Part shown: piece after piece, positions 1 to 9,113 of the stretch
Numbering within the stretch: the stretch's first letter is position 1
Layout: each line of letters begins with the position of its first letter
Origin: Solimonas flava DSM 18980
Lineage (GTDB): Bacteria; Pseudomonadota; Gammaproteobacteria; Nevskiales; Nevskiaceae
Assembly (NCBI RefSeq): GCF_000426685.1
Contig: NZ_AUFV01000009.1
Coordinates: 1 to 64,000 of the forward strand
DNA length: 64,000 bases
Direction: 5' to 3'
The notes under the pieces: generated by a model
What the model saw: only the letters and a program-made list of their open reading frames with translations
What the model was told of the DNA's origin: nothing
The model's database searches: none
Translations under genes and position numbers: made by a program

Positions 1-203
1 GACCGGGATGTGGCGGCAGAGCTCAAGGAGCTGCGCAAGGTGAAAAAGGCCTATGAGCAACTCAAGGTTGAGCATGACCTTTTAAAAAAAGCGATCGCAT
101 TCACTTCCGAACGAAGAGCGAAATCTTCGCCTACATCCAAAGCCGTCACGGGGAACACCCGGTGAGGCAGATGTGTCGGGTCTTCGGGGTCAGTGCGAGT
201 GCG
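1..203 (+). pseudogene. IS3-family transposase remnant (end of OrfA, start of OrfB)
   Basis: The first reading frame encodes a Leu/Lys-rich OrfA tail ending in a DLLKKA motif, typical of the leucine-zipper end of IS3 OrfA proteins. A run of seven A at 84-90 sits in the frame A-AAA-AAA, the usual -1 slippery site of IS3 elements. The -1 frame then continues with a typical OrfB start (FAYIQSRHGEHPVRQMCRVF, followed by GVSAS) and breaks off at a TAA at 204-206, where OrfB should run on into GYY. The rest of OrfB and the right inverted repeat are absent. The left part lies outside the window. This is a dead fragment, and the break near 200 marks an old deletion or insertion end. Confidence 0.8.
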
Positions 204-230
204 TAATCTTCCCCGTCAAGGCGACAGTTC

Positions 231-247
231 AAAACCAGAGTTTCTGG
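231..247 (-). terminator. Weak hairpin downstream of the thiolase gene
   Basis: On the minus strand a 5-bp stem (CCAGA / TCTGG, loop of 3) lies just past the thiolase stop and is followed by TTTTGAACTG. The stem is short, so termination here is only a suggestion. Confidence 0.3.
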
Positions 248-251
248 CGGC

Positions 252-1538
252 TCAGCCCACGCTCTCAATCAACGCCACGCTGCCCTGACCCCCATCCGCG
301 CAGATGCTGACGATAGCGCGTGTACCGGCTGGCATCGCGGCCAGTTCTTTCACGGACTGGCTGAGGATGCGAGCGCCGGTGGCGCCGAAGGGGTGGCCGA
401 GGGCGACACTGCCGCCGTTGGGGTTGACGCGGTCGCGCGGGAAGGCGCCGAAGTCGAAGTTCACGCCGGCTTTGTCGCGCAGGAAGGCTTTGTCTTCAAG
501 CGCTTTGATGTGGAACAACACCTGCGCCGAGAACGCTTCGTGGATTTCCCAGAGGCCGATGTCCTCGTACTGCAGGCCGTGCCGCGCGAGCAGGCGCGGG
601 ATCGCGAACGCGGGTGCCATCAGCAGGCCTTCGACGCGGAAATCGACGGCGGCGATTTCCCAGTCGACGAGCTTCACGCGCGGCGTGCCGGCGGGCAGCT
701 TCGCCATGCCGGCCGGCGTGCCGACCCAGATCGCGGCGGCGCCGTCGGTCAGCGGTGAGGAATTGCCGGCGCTGAGCGTGCCCTGGCCGCTCTTGCGGTC
801 GAAGGCGGGCGGCAGCTTGGCGAGTTTTTCGAGCGAAGTGTCGCCGCGCGGAATGCCGTCGCGCGTGACGTCGCCGACCGGGATGACCAGATCGTCGAAG
901 AAGCCGCGTTCCCAGGCGGCGACCGCGTTCTGGTGGCTGGCGAGCGCCGATGCGTCCTGCTCGCGGCGCGGAATCTGCCACTGCTTGGCGGTGATCTCGG
1001 TGTGCTCGCCCATCGACAGGCCGGTCGTGCGATTGGTGACGGCCGGGATGTAGAGCTTGACGTCGCCGAGCTTCAAATCGCGGATCGCCGCGAACTTGTC
1101 GCTCATCGACTTGGCTTTCTGGAACTTGCGCAGCCAGTCGCTGAGCGTCTGCGTGAGGCCGACCTGCACGCGGCTCATGCTTTCGACGCCGCCGACCAGC
1201 GCGAGCTGGCGGCTGGAATCGTTGAGCATGCCGGCGGCCTCGAAGGCGCCGATCATGCTCGTCGAGCAGGCCATGATGGTCGAGAACGCGGTGATCGTCG
1301 GCGGCGCGCCGGCTTCCATCAGCACCTCGCGCGCGAGGTTGCTCCACGTCAGGTTCGGTACGACGCTGCCCCAGACGGCGAAGTCCGGCGTCGCGCCCCT
1401 GGCCAGCATGGCCTGCACGACCGGCACCGAGAGGCCGATGGCGTCGTGTTTCGCCAGCGCGCCGTCGACCTTGGCGAACGGTGTGCGCACGCCGGCGGCG
1501 ATGAAGACCTCGGGGCGGGTGAGGGAATCGCTGGCCAT
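252..1538 (-). CDS. Acetyl-CoA acyltransferase (FadI-type thiolase)
   Basis: A 428-residue thiolase that would cleave 3-ketoacyl-CoA with CoA in beta-oxidation, or run in the condensing direction. Visible catalytic features are the nucleophilic Cys91 in IMACSTS, His333 in EIHEAF, His382 in GHPFGATGAR, and Cys413 in ICADGGQG. The overall length and the GHPFGATGAR and TAFSTIMAC context resemble the FadI branch rather than short biosynthetic thiolases. The usual C-terminal CAGGG/CAAGG is CADGG here, a mild variation next to the active Cys. An AAAAGGA ribosome-binding site precedes the ATG. No fadJ-like partner is adjacent, so it is not in an obvious fad operon, and physiological direction and chain length cannot be read from sequence. 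Confidence 0.9.
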   Translation of the reverse strand: MASDSLTRPEVFIAAGVRTPFAKVDGALAKHDAIGLSVPVVQAMLARGATPDFAVWGSVVPNLTWSNLAREVLMEAGAPPTITAFSTIMACSTSMIGAFEAAGMLNDSSRQLALVGGVESMSRVQVGLTQTLSDWLRKFQKAKSMSDKFAAIRDLKLGDVKLYIPAVTNRTTGLSMGEHTEITAKQWQIPRREQDASALASHQNAVAAWERGFFDDLVIPVGDVTRDGIPRGDTSLEKLAKLPPAFDRKSGQGTLSAGNSSPLTDGAAAIWVGTPAGMAKLPAGTPRVKLVDWEIAAVDFRVEGLLMAPAFAIPRLLARHGLQYEDIGLWEIHEAFSAQVLFHIKALEDKAFLRDKAGVNFDFGAFPRDRVNPNGGSVALGHPFGATGARILSQSVKELAAMPAGTRAIVSICADGGQGSVALIESVG

Positions 1539-1577
1539 GACGCGGTCCTTTTGGCTGAGACGGCAGGGAGTTCGAGT

Positions 1578-2102
1578 TTAGACCGGACGCGGCGCGACGC
1601 GGCTGGCGAGCGTGCCGTCGAGCCCGGCGATGCGGCGCAGGCCGCGCACCGTGGTATAGCCGATGGCGACGAAGATCAGCAGCAGCCCGAGCTGGGCGAT
1701 GCCGAAGGCCGGCGCGTTCGGTGTCGGCGCCAGCGCCGTGAGCGGGGGAATCTTGGCGAAGGCCTGCGCGACGGCGACGAAGGCGTCGAGCCAGACGCTG
1801 ACGGTCAGGCCGATGCCGTAGACCGCGCGCCAGCGGCCGGCGAGATGGCGTGCGTAACGCGCGACGATCGTCAGCGCGAGCACCAGCAGCGCGACCGCGC
1901 CGACGATGTGCGAGGGCAGGATTTTCTCGAACGGAAACAGGTAGCCGGTGGCGCTGGTCAGCACGGCGAGCACGATGAAGACGCTTTCGGCGGTCGGCAT
2001 CGCGCGCGCCTTCGACAGCGCGTAGAGGATGGTGAAGCCGAGCAGCAGCGCGATCAGGCTGAGCGCGGTGTGGAAGACGGTCAGGGCATCGAGATACGGC
2101 AT
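1578..2102 (-). CDS. Conserved integral membrane protein, unknown function
   Basis: A 174-residue hydrophobic protein with about five predicted membrane segments, near residues 7-28, 37-53, 64-83, 94-115 and 130-150. Short positively charged loops (ARYARHLAGRWR) suggest a cytoplasmic side. No catalytic or metal-binding motif is evident, and I do not recognise the family. It lies 39 bp upstream of the thiolase on the same strand and could be co-transcribed with it, but nothing ties the two functionally. The ATG start fits the first membrane helix. Confidence 0.7.
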   Translation of the reverse strand: MPYLDALTVFHTALSLIALLLGFTILYALSKARAMPTAESVFIVLAVLTSATGYLFPFEKILPSHIVGAVALLVLALTIVARYARHLAGRWRAVYGIGLTVSVWLDAFVAVAQAFAKIPPLTALAPTPNAPAFGIAQLGLLLIFVAIGYTTVRGLRRIAGLDGTLASRVAPRPV

Positions 2103-2133
2103 GGCGAAGTCTCCGGTTGAGGGCGCAAAACCG

Positions 2134-2168
2134 GCACGGCGGCGCCGCTGCGAACGGCGCCGCCGTGC
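2134..2168 (-). terminator. Strong hairpin after the alpha/beta hydrolase gene
   Basis: A perfect 14-bp stem (2134-2147 with 2155-2168, loop of 7) lies 9 bp beyond the hydrolase stop. On the minus strand it is followed by CGGTTTTG, a short T run, so it looks like a rho-independent terminator of moderate quality. Confidence 0.6.
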
Positions 2169-2177
2169 TTCCGGCGA

Positions 2178-3143
2178 TCAGGCCTTGATGAAGGCCAGCA
2201 GATCGGCGTTGAACTGGTCCTGCTCGGTCTGCGCGAGGCCGTGCGGGGCGCCCTTGTAGACCTTGAGCGTGGCGTTCTTGACGATCTTCGCCGACAGCAG
2301 GCCGGCGTTGCCGATCGGCACGATCTGGTCGTCGTCGCCGTGCACGATGAGCGTCGGCACGTCGATCTTCTTCAGGTCCTCGGTGTAGTCCACTTCCGAG
2401 AACTGCTTGATGCAGTCGTACTGGCCCTTGATGCCGCCGGCCATGCCCTGCGCCCAGAAGGCCTCGCGGATACCTTCGGAGATCTTCGCGCCCGGGCGGT
2501 TGTAGCCGTAGAACGGAATCGTCAGGTCCTTGTAGAACTGCGAGCGGTTGTCGGCGACGCCCTTGCGGATGCCGTCGAACACGTCGATCGGCAGGCCGCC
2601 CGGATACGCCGCGGTCTTGGCCATGATCGGCGGCACGGCGCCGACCAGCACGGCTTTGGCGACGCGCTTGGTGCCGTGGCGGCCGATGTAGTGGGCGACT
2701 TCGCCGCCGCCGGTCGAGTGGCCGACCATCACCGCGTTCTTGATGTCCAGCGTGTCGAGCAGCGTCGCCAGATCATCGGCGTAGGTATCCATGTCGTTGC
2801 CGTGGAAAGTCTGCTCCGAGCGGCCGTGGCTGCGGCGGTCGTGCGCGATCACGCGGTAGCCCTGCTGCGCGAAGAACAGCATCTGGCCGTCCCAGGCATC
2901 GGCGCTCAGCGGCCAGCCGTGCGAGAACACGATCGGCTGACCCTTGCCCCAGTCCTTGCAGAAAATCTTGGTGCCGTCCTTCGTCGTTACCGTGGTCATC
3001 TTGCTTGCTCCAGTCGAGTGGTGTGAGGCGGTTTTCGCGTCGGCCAGCGCTGGCAGGCCGGCGGCGGCCGCGACGAGCCCGGCGGTGCCGAGCACGAAAT
3101 GGCGGCGCGAGATCGTCGCGTCGTCGGATGGGGTCTGCGTCAT
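2178..3143 (-). CDS. Tat-exported alpha/beta hydrolase (non-haem chloroperoxidase-like)
   Basis: A 321-residue protein. Residues 13-19 (RRHFVLG) followed by a hydrophobic Ala-rich stretch make a twin-arginine signal, so the mature enzyme should act in the periplasm. The fold is an alpha/beta hydrolase of the cofactor-free haloperoxidase/esterase group: oxyanion motif FSHGWPL, nucleophile Ser143 in GHSTGGGE, acid Asp in HGDDDQIVP (about 272), and His301 in GAPHGL. Family members act as esterases or perhydrolases, and the native substrate is unknown. The ATG at 3143 was chosen over an upstream start because it has an AGGGAG site 8 bp before it and places the Tat motif near the N-terminus. Confidence 0.85.
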   Translation of the reverse strand: MTQTPSDDATISRRHFVLGTAGLVAAAAGLPALADAKTASHHSTGASKMTTVTTKDGTKIFCKDWGKGQPIVFSHGWPLSADAWDGQMLFFAQQGYRVIAHDRRSHGRSEQTFHGNDMDTYADDLATLLDTLDIKNAVMVGHSTGGGEVAHYIGRHGTKRVAKAVLVGAVPPIMAKTAAYPGGLPIDVFDGIRKGVADNRSQFYKDLTIPFYGYNRPGAKISEGIREAFWAQGMAGGIKGQYDCIKQFSEVDYTEDLKKIDVPTLIVHGDDDQIVPIGNAGLLSAKIVKNATLKVYKGAPHGLAQTEQDQFNADLLAFIKA

Positions 3144-3470
3144 GGTTGCGGCTCCCTGCGGCGGTGTGGCGGTGGCGTCGGGGCCGGCCGGACGCACGTG
3201 CGATCGGCACGGCGGCGCGGCTTGCATGGCCCGCGCACTGTGTATCGGTGCGGGCCGGAGCCTGTCGTGGACGTGCGTGCTGTCGTGCTCGTGACGGTGG
3301 TGTCAGCGGCATGCGGCGGACGGGCCCGCCCGGAGTCGCCCGGACTGGCCGATAATGGCGGCCCTTGTCGCGCCGGCCGTGCGCGGCTGCACGTTCGCGG
3401 CCGGTGCCCATCCTGGACGCGCGGCCCGCGGCGCATCCGCGCAGCGCATACGCCATGGAGGCATCGAGCC
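3144..3470. other. Divergent intergenic region (327 bp)
   Basis: This is the space between the exported hydrolase (minus) and the coiled-coil secreted protein (plus). It must hold promoters for both. A GATAAT hexamer lies at 3351-3356 on the plus strand but is about 115 bp before the start codon. Several GC palindromes occur, as expected from composition. I see no RNA gene or convincing small ORF. Confidence 0.5.
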
Positions 3471-3995
3471 ATGCAGGCATTCAAGCGAGCACGAACATTC
3501 CACGGCGGGGCGATGGCGGGCGCACTCATGGTGTCGGCTCTGCTGGCGCTGCCTGCCGCCGCCAGCGACGAACAACCGCTGAGCATTGCCGCGCTGCAGG
3601 CCTGTGCCGCGCAGGTGCAGCAACTGCGCGCCGATGCGCCGGCGCTGAGCCGGCAGATCGCCGAGTTCGAAACGCGCCGCGCGGCGTTGAACGAACGCTC
3701 GGCGGCGTTGCGGCGCCAAGCGAACGTGCAGGATCGCGACGATCTGCGCGCGCAGCTCGATCTGCAGCAGCGGCGGCGCGAGCACAACGCGACGCTGGTC
3801 GCGTTCAACGACGAGGTCGCGGCCCAGCGCCAGGCGATCGTCGCGCTGGACCGCCTCAAGCAGGATTACGCGCGCGATTGCGCGGCGCGCAGCTATCGGC
3901 GCGAGGATTTCGCGGCGCTGCCGCCGACGGCGCAGGCGGCGATGCGCGCCGGCCTCGACGACATCGTCGTGCCGTCGCTGGAGACGGGGCCCTGA
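3471..3995 (+). CDS. Secreted coiled-coil protein, unknown function
   Basis: A 174-residue protein with an N-terminal signal peptide (basic start, hydrophobic core [15 protein letters not shown], cleavage probably after AAA near residue 27). The mature part is Gln/Arg/Ala-rich and heptad-like from about residue 40 to 130, predicting a long helical coiled coil. It contains two Cys residues (one near 40, one in DCAAR) that could form a disulfide in the periplasm. The ATG at 3471 has a GGAGG site 9 bp upstream. It is followed 4 bp later by the YaiI-like gene and probably shares a transcript with it. No family recognised. Confidence 0.75.
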   Translation: MQAFKRARTFHGGAMAGALMVSALLALPAAASDEQPLSIAALQACAAQVQQLRADAPALSRQIAEFETRRAALNERSAALRRQANVQDRDDLRAQLDLQQRRREHNATLVAFNDEVAAQRQAIVALDRLKQDYARDCAARSYRREDFAALPPTAQAAMRAGLDDIVVPSLETGP

Positions 3996-3999
3996 GCCG

Positions 4000-4461
4000 G
4001 TGAAGATCTGGGTCGACGCCGACGCCTGTCCGCGCGTCATCAAGGACATTCTGTTTCGCGCCGCGCAGCGACGCACACTCGAACTGGTCCTGGTCGCCAA
4101 CGCGCCGCTGGCCGTGCCGCGTTTCCCGTACATCCGCAGCGTCGTGGTGCCGAAAGGCTTCGACGTTGCCGACCGCGCGATCGCCGGCTGGGCGCAGGCC
4201 GGCGATCTGGTCATCACCGCCGACATTCCACTGGCCGCCGCAGTCGTCGAAAAGGGCGTCGCGGCGCTCAATCCGCGCGGCCTGCTCTACGGTGCCGACA
4301 ACATCCGCCAGCAGTTGTCGATGCGCAATTTCATGGACGAGCTGCGCGGCGCCGGCGTCGAGACCGGCGGCCCTGCGGCTTTTCACGCGCGCGACCAGCA
4401 GGCCTTCGCGAACCAGCTCGAGAAGCTGCTACAGCGCGTGCCGAAACGCGCGGTCAGCTGA
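4000..4461 (+). CDS. YaiI/YqxD family protein (UPF0178, DUF188)
   Basis: A 153-residue cytosolic protein of the DUF188 family. The conserved N-terminal signature [14 protein letters not shown] is complete, as are the family motifs VITADIPLA and the C-terminal GG(P)AAF segment. The fold resembles PIN/NYN-type nuclease domains, with acidic residues at the putative active centre, but no activity is established for the family. It starts with GTG (4000), 4 bp after the preceding stop, consistent with translational coupling. Confidence 0.9.
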   Translation: MKIWVDADACPRVIKDILFRAAQRRTLELVLVANAPLAVPRFPYIRSVVVPKGFDVADRAIAGWAQAGDLVITADIPLAAAVVEKGVAALNPRGLLYGADNIRQQLSMRNFMDELRGAGVETGGPAAFHARDQQAFANQLEKLLQRVPKRAVS

Positions 4462-4489
4462 ATGTCACGCCCGGCGCGGAGCGCTTCCC

Positions 4490-4495
4490 TACACT
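4490..4495 (+). promoter_or_regulatory. Candidate -10 box for nhaA
   Basis: TACACT followed by GCGCG lies 31 bp before the nhaA ATG. The same TACAxTGCG layout recurs before several other first genes in the window. No clear -35 hexamer at 17 bp. Confidence 0.4.
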
Positions 4496-4526
4496 GCGCG
4501 GACATTCCCGTTCCGATCCGAGCCCG

Positions 4527-5723
4527 ATGCAAAACGTGACGACCCGTCGACACCCGCTGGCGCCGCTGCGCGACTTCCTGCGCCAGGAATCCGCGGCCGG
4601 CATCGTGCTGATGGTCTCGGCGGCGCTGGCGCTGCTGGTCGCCAACTCGCCGCTGGCGGCGACCTACTTCGAGCTGCAGCACCGCTACGTCGGCGGGCTC
4701 AGCGTGCTGCACTGGATCAACGACGGCCTGATGGCGCTGTTCTTCGTGCTGGTCGGGCTCGAGATCAAGCGCGAGATGCTCGAAGGCCAGCTCGCGAGCT
4801 GGCGGCAGCGCATCCTGCCCGGCGTCGCCGCGCTCGGCGGCATGATCGTGCCGGCGCTGATCTACGCGGCCTTCGCGCGCGGCGACGCGACGGCGATGAG
4901 CGGCTGGGCGATCCCGATGGCGACCGACATCGCTTTCGCGCTCGGCGTGCTGACGCTGCTCGGCTCGCGCGTGCCGCCGTCGCTGAAGGTCTTCCTCGTC
5001 GCGCTGGCCATCATCGACGATCTCGGCGCGGTGATCGTCATCGCCCTGTTCTATACCGCGCAGCTGCATCTCGATGCGCTGGCCGCCGCCGCCGCGGTGC
5101 TCGCGGTGCTGGTGGCGATGAACCGCTTCGGTGTGAAGCGTCTGGCGCTGTATCTGCCGCTCGGCGCGCTGCTGTGGTTCTTCGTGCTGCGCTCGGGCGT
5201 GCATGCGACGCTGGCCGGCGTGATGCTGGCGCTGACGATCCCGCTGCGCAGCGGCGACGCCGAGGGCGAGTCGCCGCTGCATCGCCTCGAACACGGCCTG
5301 CATCCGTGGAGCGCGTTTCTCGTGATCCCGCTGTTCGGCTTCGCCAACGCCGGCCTGTCGTTCGCCGGCATGAGCCCCGCTTCGCTGCTGTCGGCGGTGC
5401 CGCTCGGCATCGCCGCCGGCCTGTTCATCGGCAAGCAGCTCGGCGTGTTCGGCTTCGCCTGGCTGGCGGTAAAGAGCGGCCAGGCGCAGCTGCCGGCGCG
5501 GGCGAGCTGGCTGCAGCTGTACGGCGTCGCGCTGCTGTGCGGTATCGGTTTCACGATGAGCCTGTTCATCGGCGGTCTGGCATTTGCGGCGAGCCCGGCG
5601 CTGATGGACGGTACCAAGCTCGGCGTGCTCGGCGGCTCGTTGCTGTCGGCGCTGGCCGGCGTCGTGCTGTTGCGGCTGGCCGTCCGTCCGGCGCCGCCTG
5701 ACCGCAACGTGACGGAGCCGTGA
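4527..5723 (+). CDS. nhaA: Na+/H+ antiporter NhaA
   Basis: A 398-residue inner-membrane antiporter, normal length for NhaA, which exchanges internal Na+ (or Li+) for external H+ for sodium and alkaline pH tolerance. The sequence shows about twelve membrane segments. The family hallmarks are present: [12 protein letters not shown] in the N-terminal half, [13 protein letters not shown], and the paired aspartates in [17 protein letters not shown] that form the ion-binding site. The last membrane helices ([15 protein letters not shown]) are also typical. Monocistronic by context, with a candidate -10 box just upstream. Confidence in family assignment is very high. Confidence 0.97.
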   Translation: MQNVTTRRHPLAPLRDFLRQESAAGIVLMVSAALALLVANSPLAATYFELQHRYVGGLSVLHWINDGLMALFFVLVGLEIKREMLEGQLASWRQRILPGVAALGGMIVPALIYAAFARGDATAMSGWAIPMATDIAFALGVLTLLGSRVPPSLKVFLVALAIIDDLGAVIVIALFYTAQLHLDALAAAAAVLAVLVAMNRFGVKRLALYLPLGALLWFFVLRSGVHATLAGVMLALTIPLRSGDAEGESPLHRLEHGLHPWSAFLVIPLFGFANAGLSFAGMSPASLLSAVPLGIAAGLFIGKQLGVFGFAWLAVKSGQAQLPARASWLQLYGVALLCGIGFTMSLFIGGLAFAASPALMDGTKLGVLGGSLLSALAGVVLLRLAVRPAPPDRNVTEP

Positions 5724-5870
5724 CGGCGGCCTCGTTGTAGACAAGATCGCGCATTGAGCGTATCCCCGAGTCGGCGTACTGTGCGGATTCGGCTGGCGAT
5801 GGCGCGCGAGCCTTCCCCGATCCGACATGGGCGCTTCGCTGCACCGATCAGGAGCCGCACGGGGTCTGGA

Positions 5871-7607
5871 ATGGCGCTAGAACCGATCCAGCAGCAAAGG
5901 CGTGACGCGCATGCCAAGGCGATGGAGCGTCTGGTCGTCGTGGTGCAGGAGCTGTCGTACGCGCGTAGCCTTGCGGCGATCCAGGAAATCGTGCGGCGCG
6001 CGGCGCGCGAGCTGACGCAGGCCGACGGCGCCGCTTTCGTGCTGCGCGACGGCGAGTTCTGCCACTACGCTGACGAGGACGCGATCGGGCCGCTGTGGAA
6101 AGGCCTGCGCTTCCCGATGCAGAGCTGCATCAGCGGCTGGGCGATGCTGAATCGCCGCGCGGTGGTCATCGAGGATGTCTATCTCGATCCGCGCATCCCG
6201 CACGATGTCTATCGCCGTACCTTCGTGAAGAGCCTGGCGATGGTGCCGATCCGCGGCGGCGCGCCGCTCGGCGCGATCGGCATCTACTGGGCGCAGCGGC
6301 ATCGCGCCGACGACGAAGCCGTCCGTCTGCTGCAGGCGCTGGCCGACGCCACCGCGCTGGCGATGGAGAACGTCGAGATGCGCACCCAGCTCGAGCGCCG
6401 CGTGCTCGAACGCACGGCCGAGGCCGTCGCCGCGCGCGAGATCGCCGAGCGCGCCGACGCGCTGAAGACCCGGCTGCTGTCGGCGGCCAATCACGACCTG
6501 CGCCAGCCGCTGCAATCGGTGAAGACCTATCTGGCGCTGCTGGCGCCGGATCTGGCGTCGCCGGAGAAGCGCGAGTTGTGCGCCCGCGCGCAGCGCTCGA
6601 TCGAGGCCATGGACGAGTTGCTCGACACGCTGCTCGACCTGCAGCGCATCCAGGGTGGCCAGCTGCGCGCCGCGCTGCGCGACTTCGCGCTCGCGGAGCT
6701 GCTCGAGCGCATCGTCGTCGAGAACCGCCCGCGCGCCGAGGCCAAGGGGCTGCGCCTCGATCTGCGCATGGCGCCCTGCGTCGCGCACAGCGATCCGGCG
6801 CTGCTGCGCCGCGTGTTCGAGAACCTGGTCGGCAACGCCATCCGCTACACCGCCGCCGGGCATGTGCTGATCGAGGCCGAGGCGACCGCGCAGGCGGTGC
6901 GCGTCGCCGTCAGCGATACCGGCATCGGCATCCCCGACGAGGCGCTGGAGCGCATCTTCGAGGCCTACTATCAGGCCGAGCATCCGGCGCATGTGCGCAG
7001 CGGCGGCCTCGGTCTCGGCCTGTCGATCGTGCAGCATCTCGCCGGCGTGCTGGGCCTGCGCGTCGAGGTGCGCTCGACGCCGGGCATCGGCTCGACGTTC
7101 GCCGTCGAGCTGCCGCTCGGCGCGCCGCTGGTGGCAGCGCCGCGGCTGTCGGTGCTCGCGGCGGGGGCGGCGTTGCGCCGCGCGCCGCGCGCCGAAGGCC
7201 CGCTCGTGCTGCTCGTCGAGGACGATGCGGCGATCGCCGACGCGACGCGTCTGCTGATGCGCAGCGCCGGCTTCGGCGTGTGCGTCGTGTCGGGCTTCGC
7301 GGCGGCGCTGCAGCAGCTGGACGAAGGTTTACAGCCGGCGGTCGTCGTCACCGACTTCCGGTTGCCCGGCAGCAACGGCATCGAGGTGATCGGGCGGGTG
7401 CGCGAGAAGCTCGGACGCGAACTGCCGGCCGTGCTGTTCACCGGCGACATGTCGGGGCAGGCGGCGCGAATGGCGACGCAGGCCGGCTGCGCGCTGCTGC
7501 ACAAGCCCTCGGATGCCGAGCGCCTGCTCACGGTGATCGAGGCGCTGACGTCGGCGCCGCTCCCTGCCGAACCGCCCGCGTCGCCGGCGCCGTCGCTGGC
7601 GATCTAG
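5871..7607 (+). CDS. GAF-domain hybrid histidine kinase/response regulator
   Basis: A 578-residue soluble signalling protein with no membrane segment. Order: GAF-like sensor domain (about residues 20-170), short coiled linker, HisKA with phospho-acceptor His208 in ANHDLRQPLQ, HATPase (N box around Asn322, G1 DTGIGIP, G2 GLGLGLSI), then a C-terminal receiver (acidic EDD 450-452, phospho-acceptor Asp495 in VVVTDFRLPG, Lys in LHKPSD). The NHDLRQPLQ form is the one common in hybrid kinases of this layout. There is no DNA-binding output, so the partner must be encoded elsewhere. ATG 5871 was preferred over an in-frame start 117 bp upstream because the extra residues are Arg/Pro-rich and not family-like. 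The signal is unknown. Confidence 0.88.
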   Translation: MALEPIQQQRRDAHAKAMERLVVVVQELSYARSLAAIQEIVRRAARELTQADGAAFVLRDGEFCHYADEDAIGPLWKGLRFPMQSCISGWAMLNRRAVVIEDVYLDPRIPHDVYRRTFVKSLAMVPIRGGAPLGAIGIYWAQRHRADDEAVRLLQALADATALAMENVEMRTQLERRVLERTAEAVAAREIAERADALKTRLLSAANHDLRQPLQSVKTYLALLAPDLASPEKRELCARAQRSIEAMDELLDTLLDLQRIQGGQLRAALRDFALAELLERIVVENRPRAEAKGLRLDLRMAPCVAHSDPALLRRVFENLVGNAIRYTAAGHVLIEAEATAQAVRVAVSDTGIGIPDEALERIFEAYYQAEHPAHVRSGGLGLGLSIVQHLAGVLGLRVEVRSTPGIGSTFAVELPLGAPLVAAPRLSVLAAGAALRRAPRAEGPLVLLVEDDAAIADATRLLMRSAGFGVCVVSGFAAALQQLDEGLQPAVVVTDFRLPGSNGIEVIGRVREKLGRELPAVLFTGDMSGQAARMATQAGCALLHKPSDAERLLTVIEALTSAPLPAEPPASPAPSLAI

Positions 7608-7750
7608 CCGGGGCGCTTCTGGTCCGGCGGGGCTGCGGGCGAGCCGCGCGGCGCGGCGCGTTCTCCTGTATCCGGATGATCCCGCCCGCGGCGCCCGCCG
7701 CTAAGGTCGGCCGCAGCCGGACGGCCCCGGCAAGGGGGAGGGCAGACGAC

Positions 7751-9100
7751 ATGGACCTTTCACGCCGAGGCGCCCCGCGTCGCCTGGCGACGGCGATCGC
7801 AGCCGCACTGCTGGCGGCCTGCAGCGCCAGCGCCGACCGCAGTGCCGCCGGCAACCCGCTGGCGACCGAAGCGCAGCGGACGCTCGATGCGCGGCTCGCC
7901 GCGCTCCATGCGCGCGACGACTTCGCCGTGGAACGCGCCCTGTTGCGCGCGCAGTTCGTCGCCGGCCACGGCCTGCCGCTGTCGGCCGAAGCGCTGGCCC
8001 GGCTCGACGCGGCGATCGACGAACTCGTCGGCGGCGCGCTCGCCGAGGCGCTGAACGGCAACGCGGCGCGGCCGCGCGTGCATTGGCTGGCGGCGGCGCC
8101 GCACCGCTGGTTCGGCATCGACGTGCCCGGCACACGCTGGGCCTACGACAACCCGGACAACGCCTACCGCACGATCCCGATCGCGCCGGACGGCCGCTAC
8201 CTCGTGCGCGGCCGGCGCCACGGCGACGGCCCGGCCGACATGAGCTTTTCGCTGATCGACGACACCGTCACGCAGGGCACCGTCGCCTATCTCGACGGCA
8301 AGGCGCTGGCGACCGACGGCGACGGCCGCTACGCGCTGACGATCGACGGCGATCCCGCCGGCGAACGTGCGGCGCATCTGCGCAGCGATGCCGGCACGGT
8401 GCAGCTGTTCGTGCGCAGCAACCTCGGCGACTGGGCGCAGGAGGAGCACGACACGCTCGAGGTCGAGCGGCTCGATCTGGCACCGGAGCAGGCCGCGGAA
8501 CTCGACGACGCGACGATCGTCGCCAGTGCCTCGCGCTTTCTGCTCAAGAGCGGGCCGGTCTACGGCCTGGCGCTGCTCGGTCTCAAGACCATGGCGGCGC
8601 CGCTCAACACGCTGCCGGCGCCGAGCCGCACGCAGACGCCGGGCGCACTGATCACGCAGGCCAACAGCTTCGGCCATTTCCGGCTCGGCGACGATGAGGC
8701 GCTGCTGATCTCGTTCGACCCCGGCGGCGCCGGTTACTGGGTCGTGCCGGTCACCGATCCGTGGATGCTCAGCGTCGATCCGGGCCGATACTCGTCCAGT
8801 CTCAACAGCCGGCAGGCGTTGGCGGACGCCGACGGTCGCTACACCTTCGTCGTCGCCGTGCGCGATCCGGGCGTCCACAACTGGCTCGATACCGCCGGTC
8901 TGCACGAGGGCACGATGATGCTGCGCTGGCAGCGCCTGCCGGCGGGCGGCGGCCATCCGGCCGTCGCGGCGCGGCTCGTGAAGCTGCAGGATCTGGCCGC
9001 GGCGCTGCCGCCCGGCACGCGCCGGATCGATGCCGACGAGCGTCGCCGCCTGCTTGCCGCCCGCCAGGCCGCCTACGCGCGGCGCTTCCGCGAGGACTGA
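7751..9100 (+). CDS. Predicted lipoprotein, unknown function
   Basis: A 449-residue protein with a lipoprotein signal: basic start, hydrophobic Ala/Leu stretch, and a lipobox LLAAC placing the modified Cys near residue 24. The mature region has a Trp/Tyr-rich centre (HRWFGIDVPGTRWAYDNPDNAYRTIPI, then DGRYLVRGRRH) and a beta-rich body. Similar arrangements are found in proteins annotated with DUF1214-like regions, but I cannot confirm that. No catalytic triad or metal motif is clear. A strong GGGGGAGG site precedes the ATG at 7751. Monocistronic, it abuts the convergent glycosylase-like gene. Confidence 0.75.
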   Translation: MDLSRRGAPRRLATAIAAALLAACSASADRSAAGNPLATEAQRTLDARLAALHARDDFAVERALLRAQFVAGHGLPLSAEALARLDAAIDELVGGALAEALNGNAARPRVHWLAAAPHRWFGIDVPGTRWAYDNPDNAYRTIPIAPDGRYLVRGRRHGDGPADMSFSLIDDTVTQGTVAYLDGKALATDGDGRYALTIDGDPAGERAAHLRSDAGTVQLFVRSNLGDWAQEEHDTLEVERLDLAPEQAAELDDATIVASASRFLLKSGPVYGLALLGLKTMAAPLNTLPAPSRTQTPGALITQANSFGHFRLGDDEALLISFDPGGAGYWVVPVTDPWMLSVDPGRYSSSLNSRQALADADGRYTFVVAVRDPGVHNWLDTAGLHEGTMMLRWQRLPAGGGHPAVAARLVKLQDLAAALPPGTRRIDADERRRLLAARQAAYARRFRED

Positions 9101-9113
9101 GCCGGCCGGCGCC

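Noticed and set aside
4383-5828. Open minus-strand frame opposite nhaA
   Set aside because: Gln/Arg/His-rich shadow of a gene that is clearly nhaA.
6095-9100. Open frame of 1001 codons spanning the hybrid kinase and the lipoprotein gene
   Set aside because: Only the part from 7751 is real; the first half is a low-complexity Arg/Ala/Pro shadow of the kinase gene in another frame.
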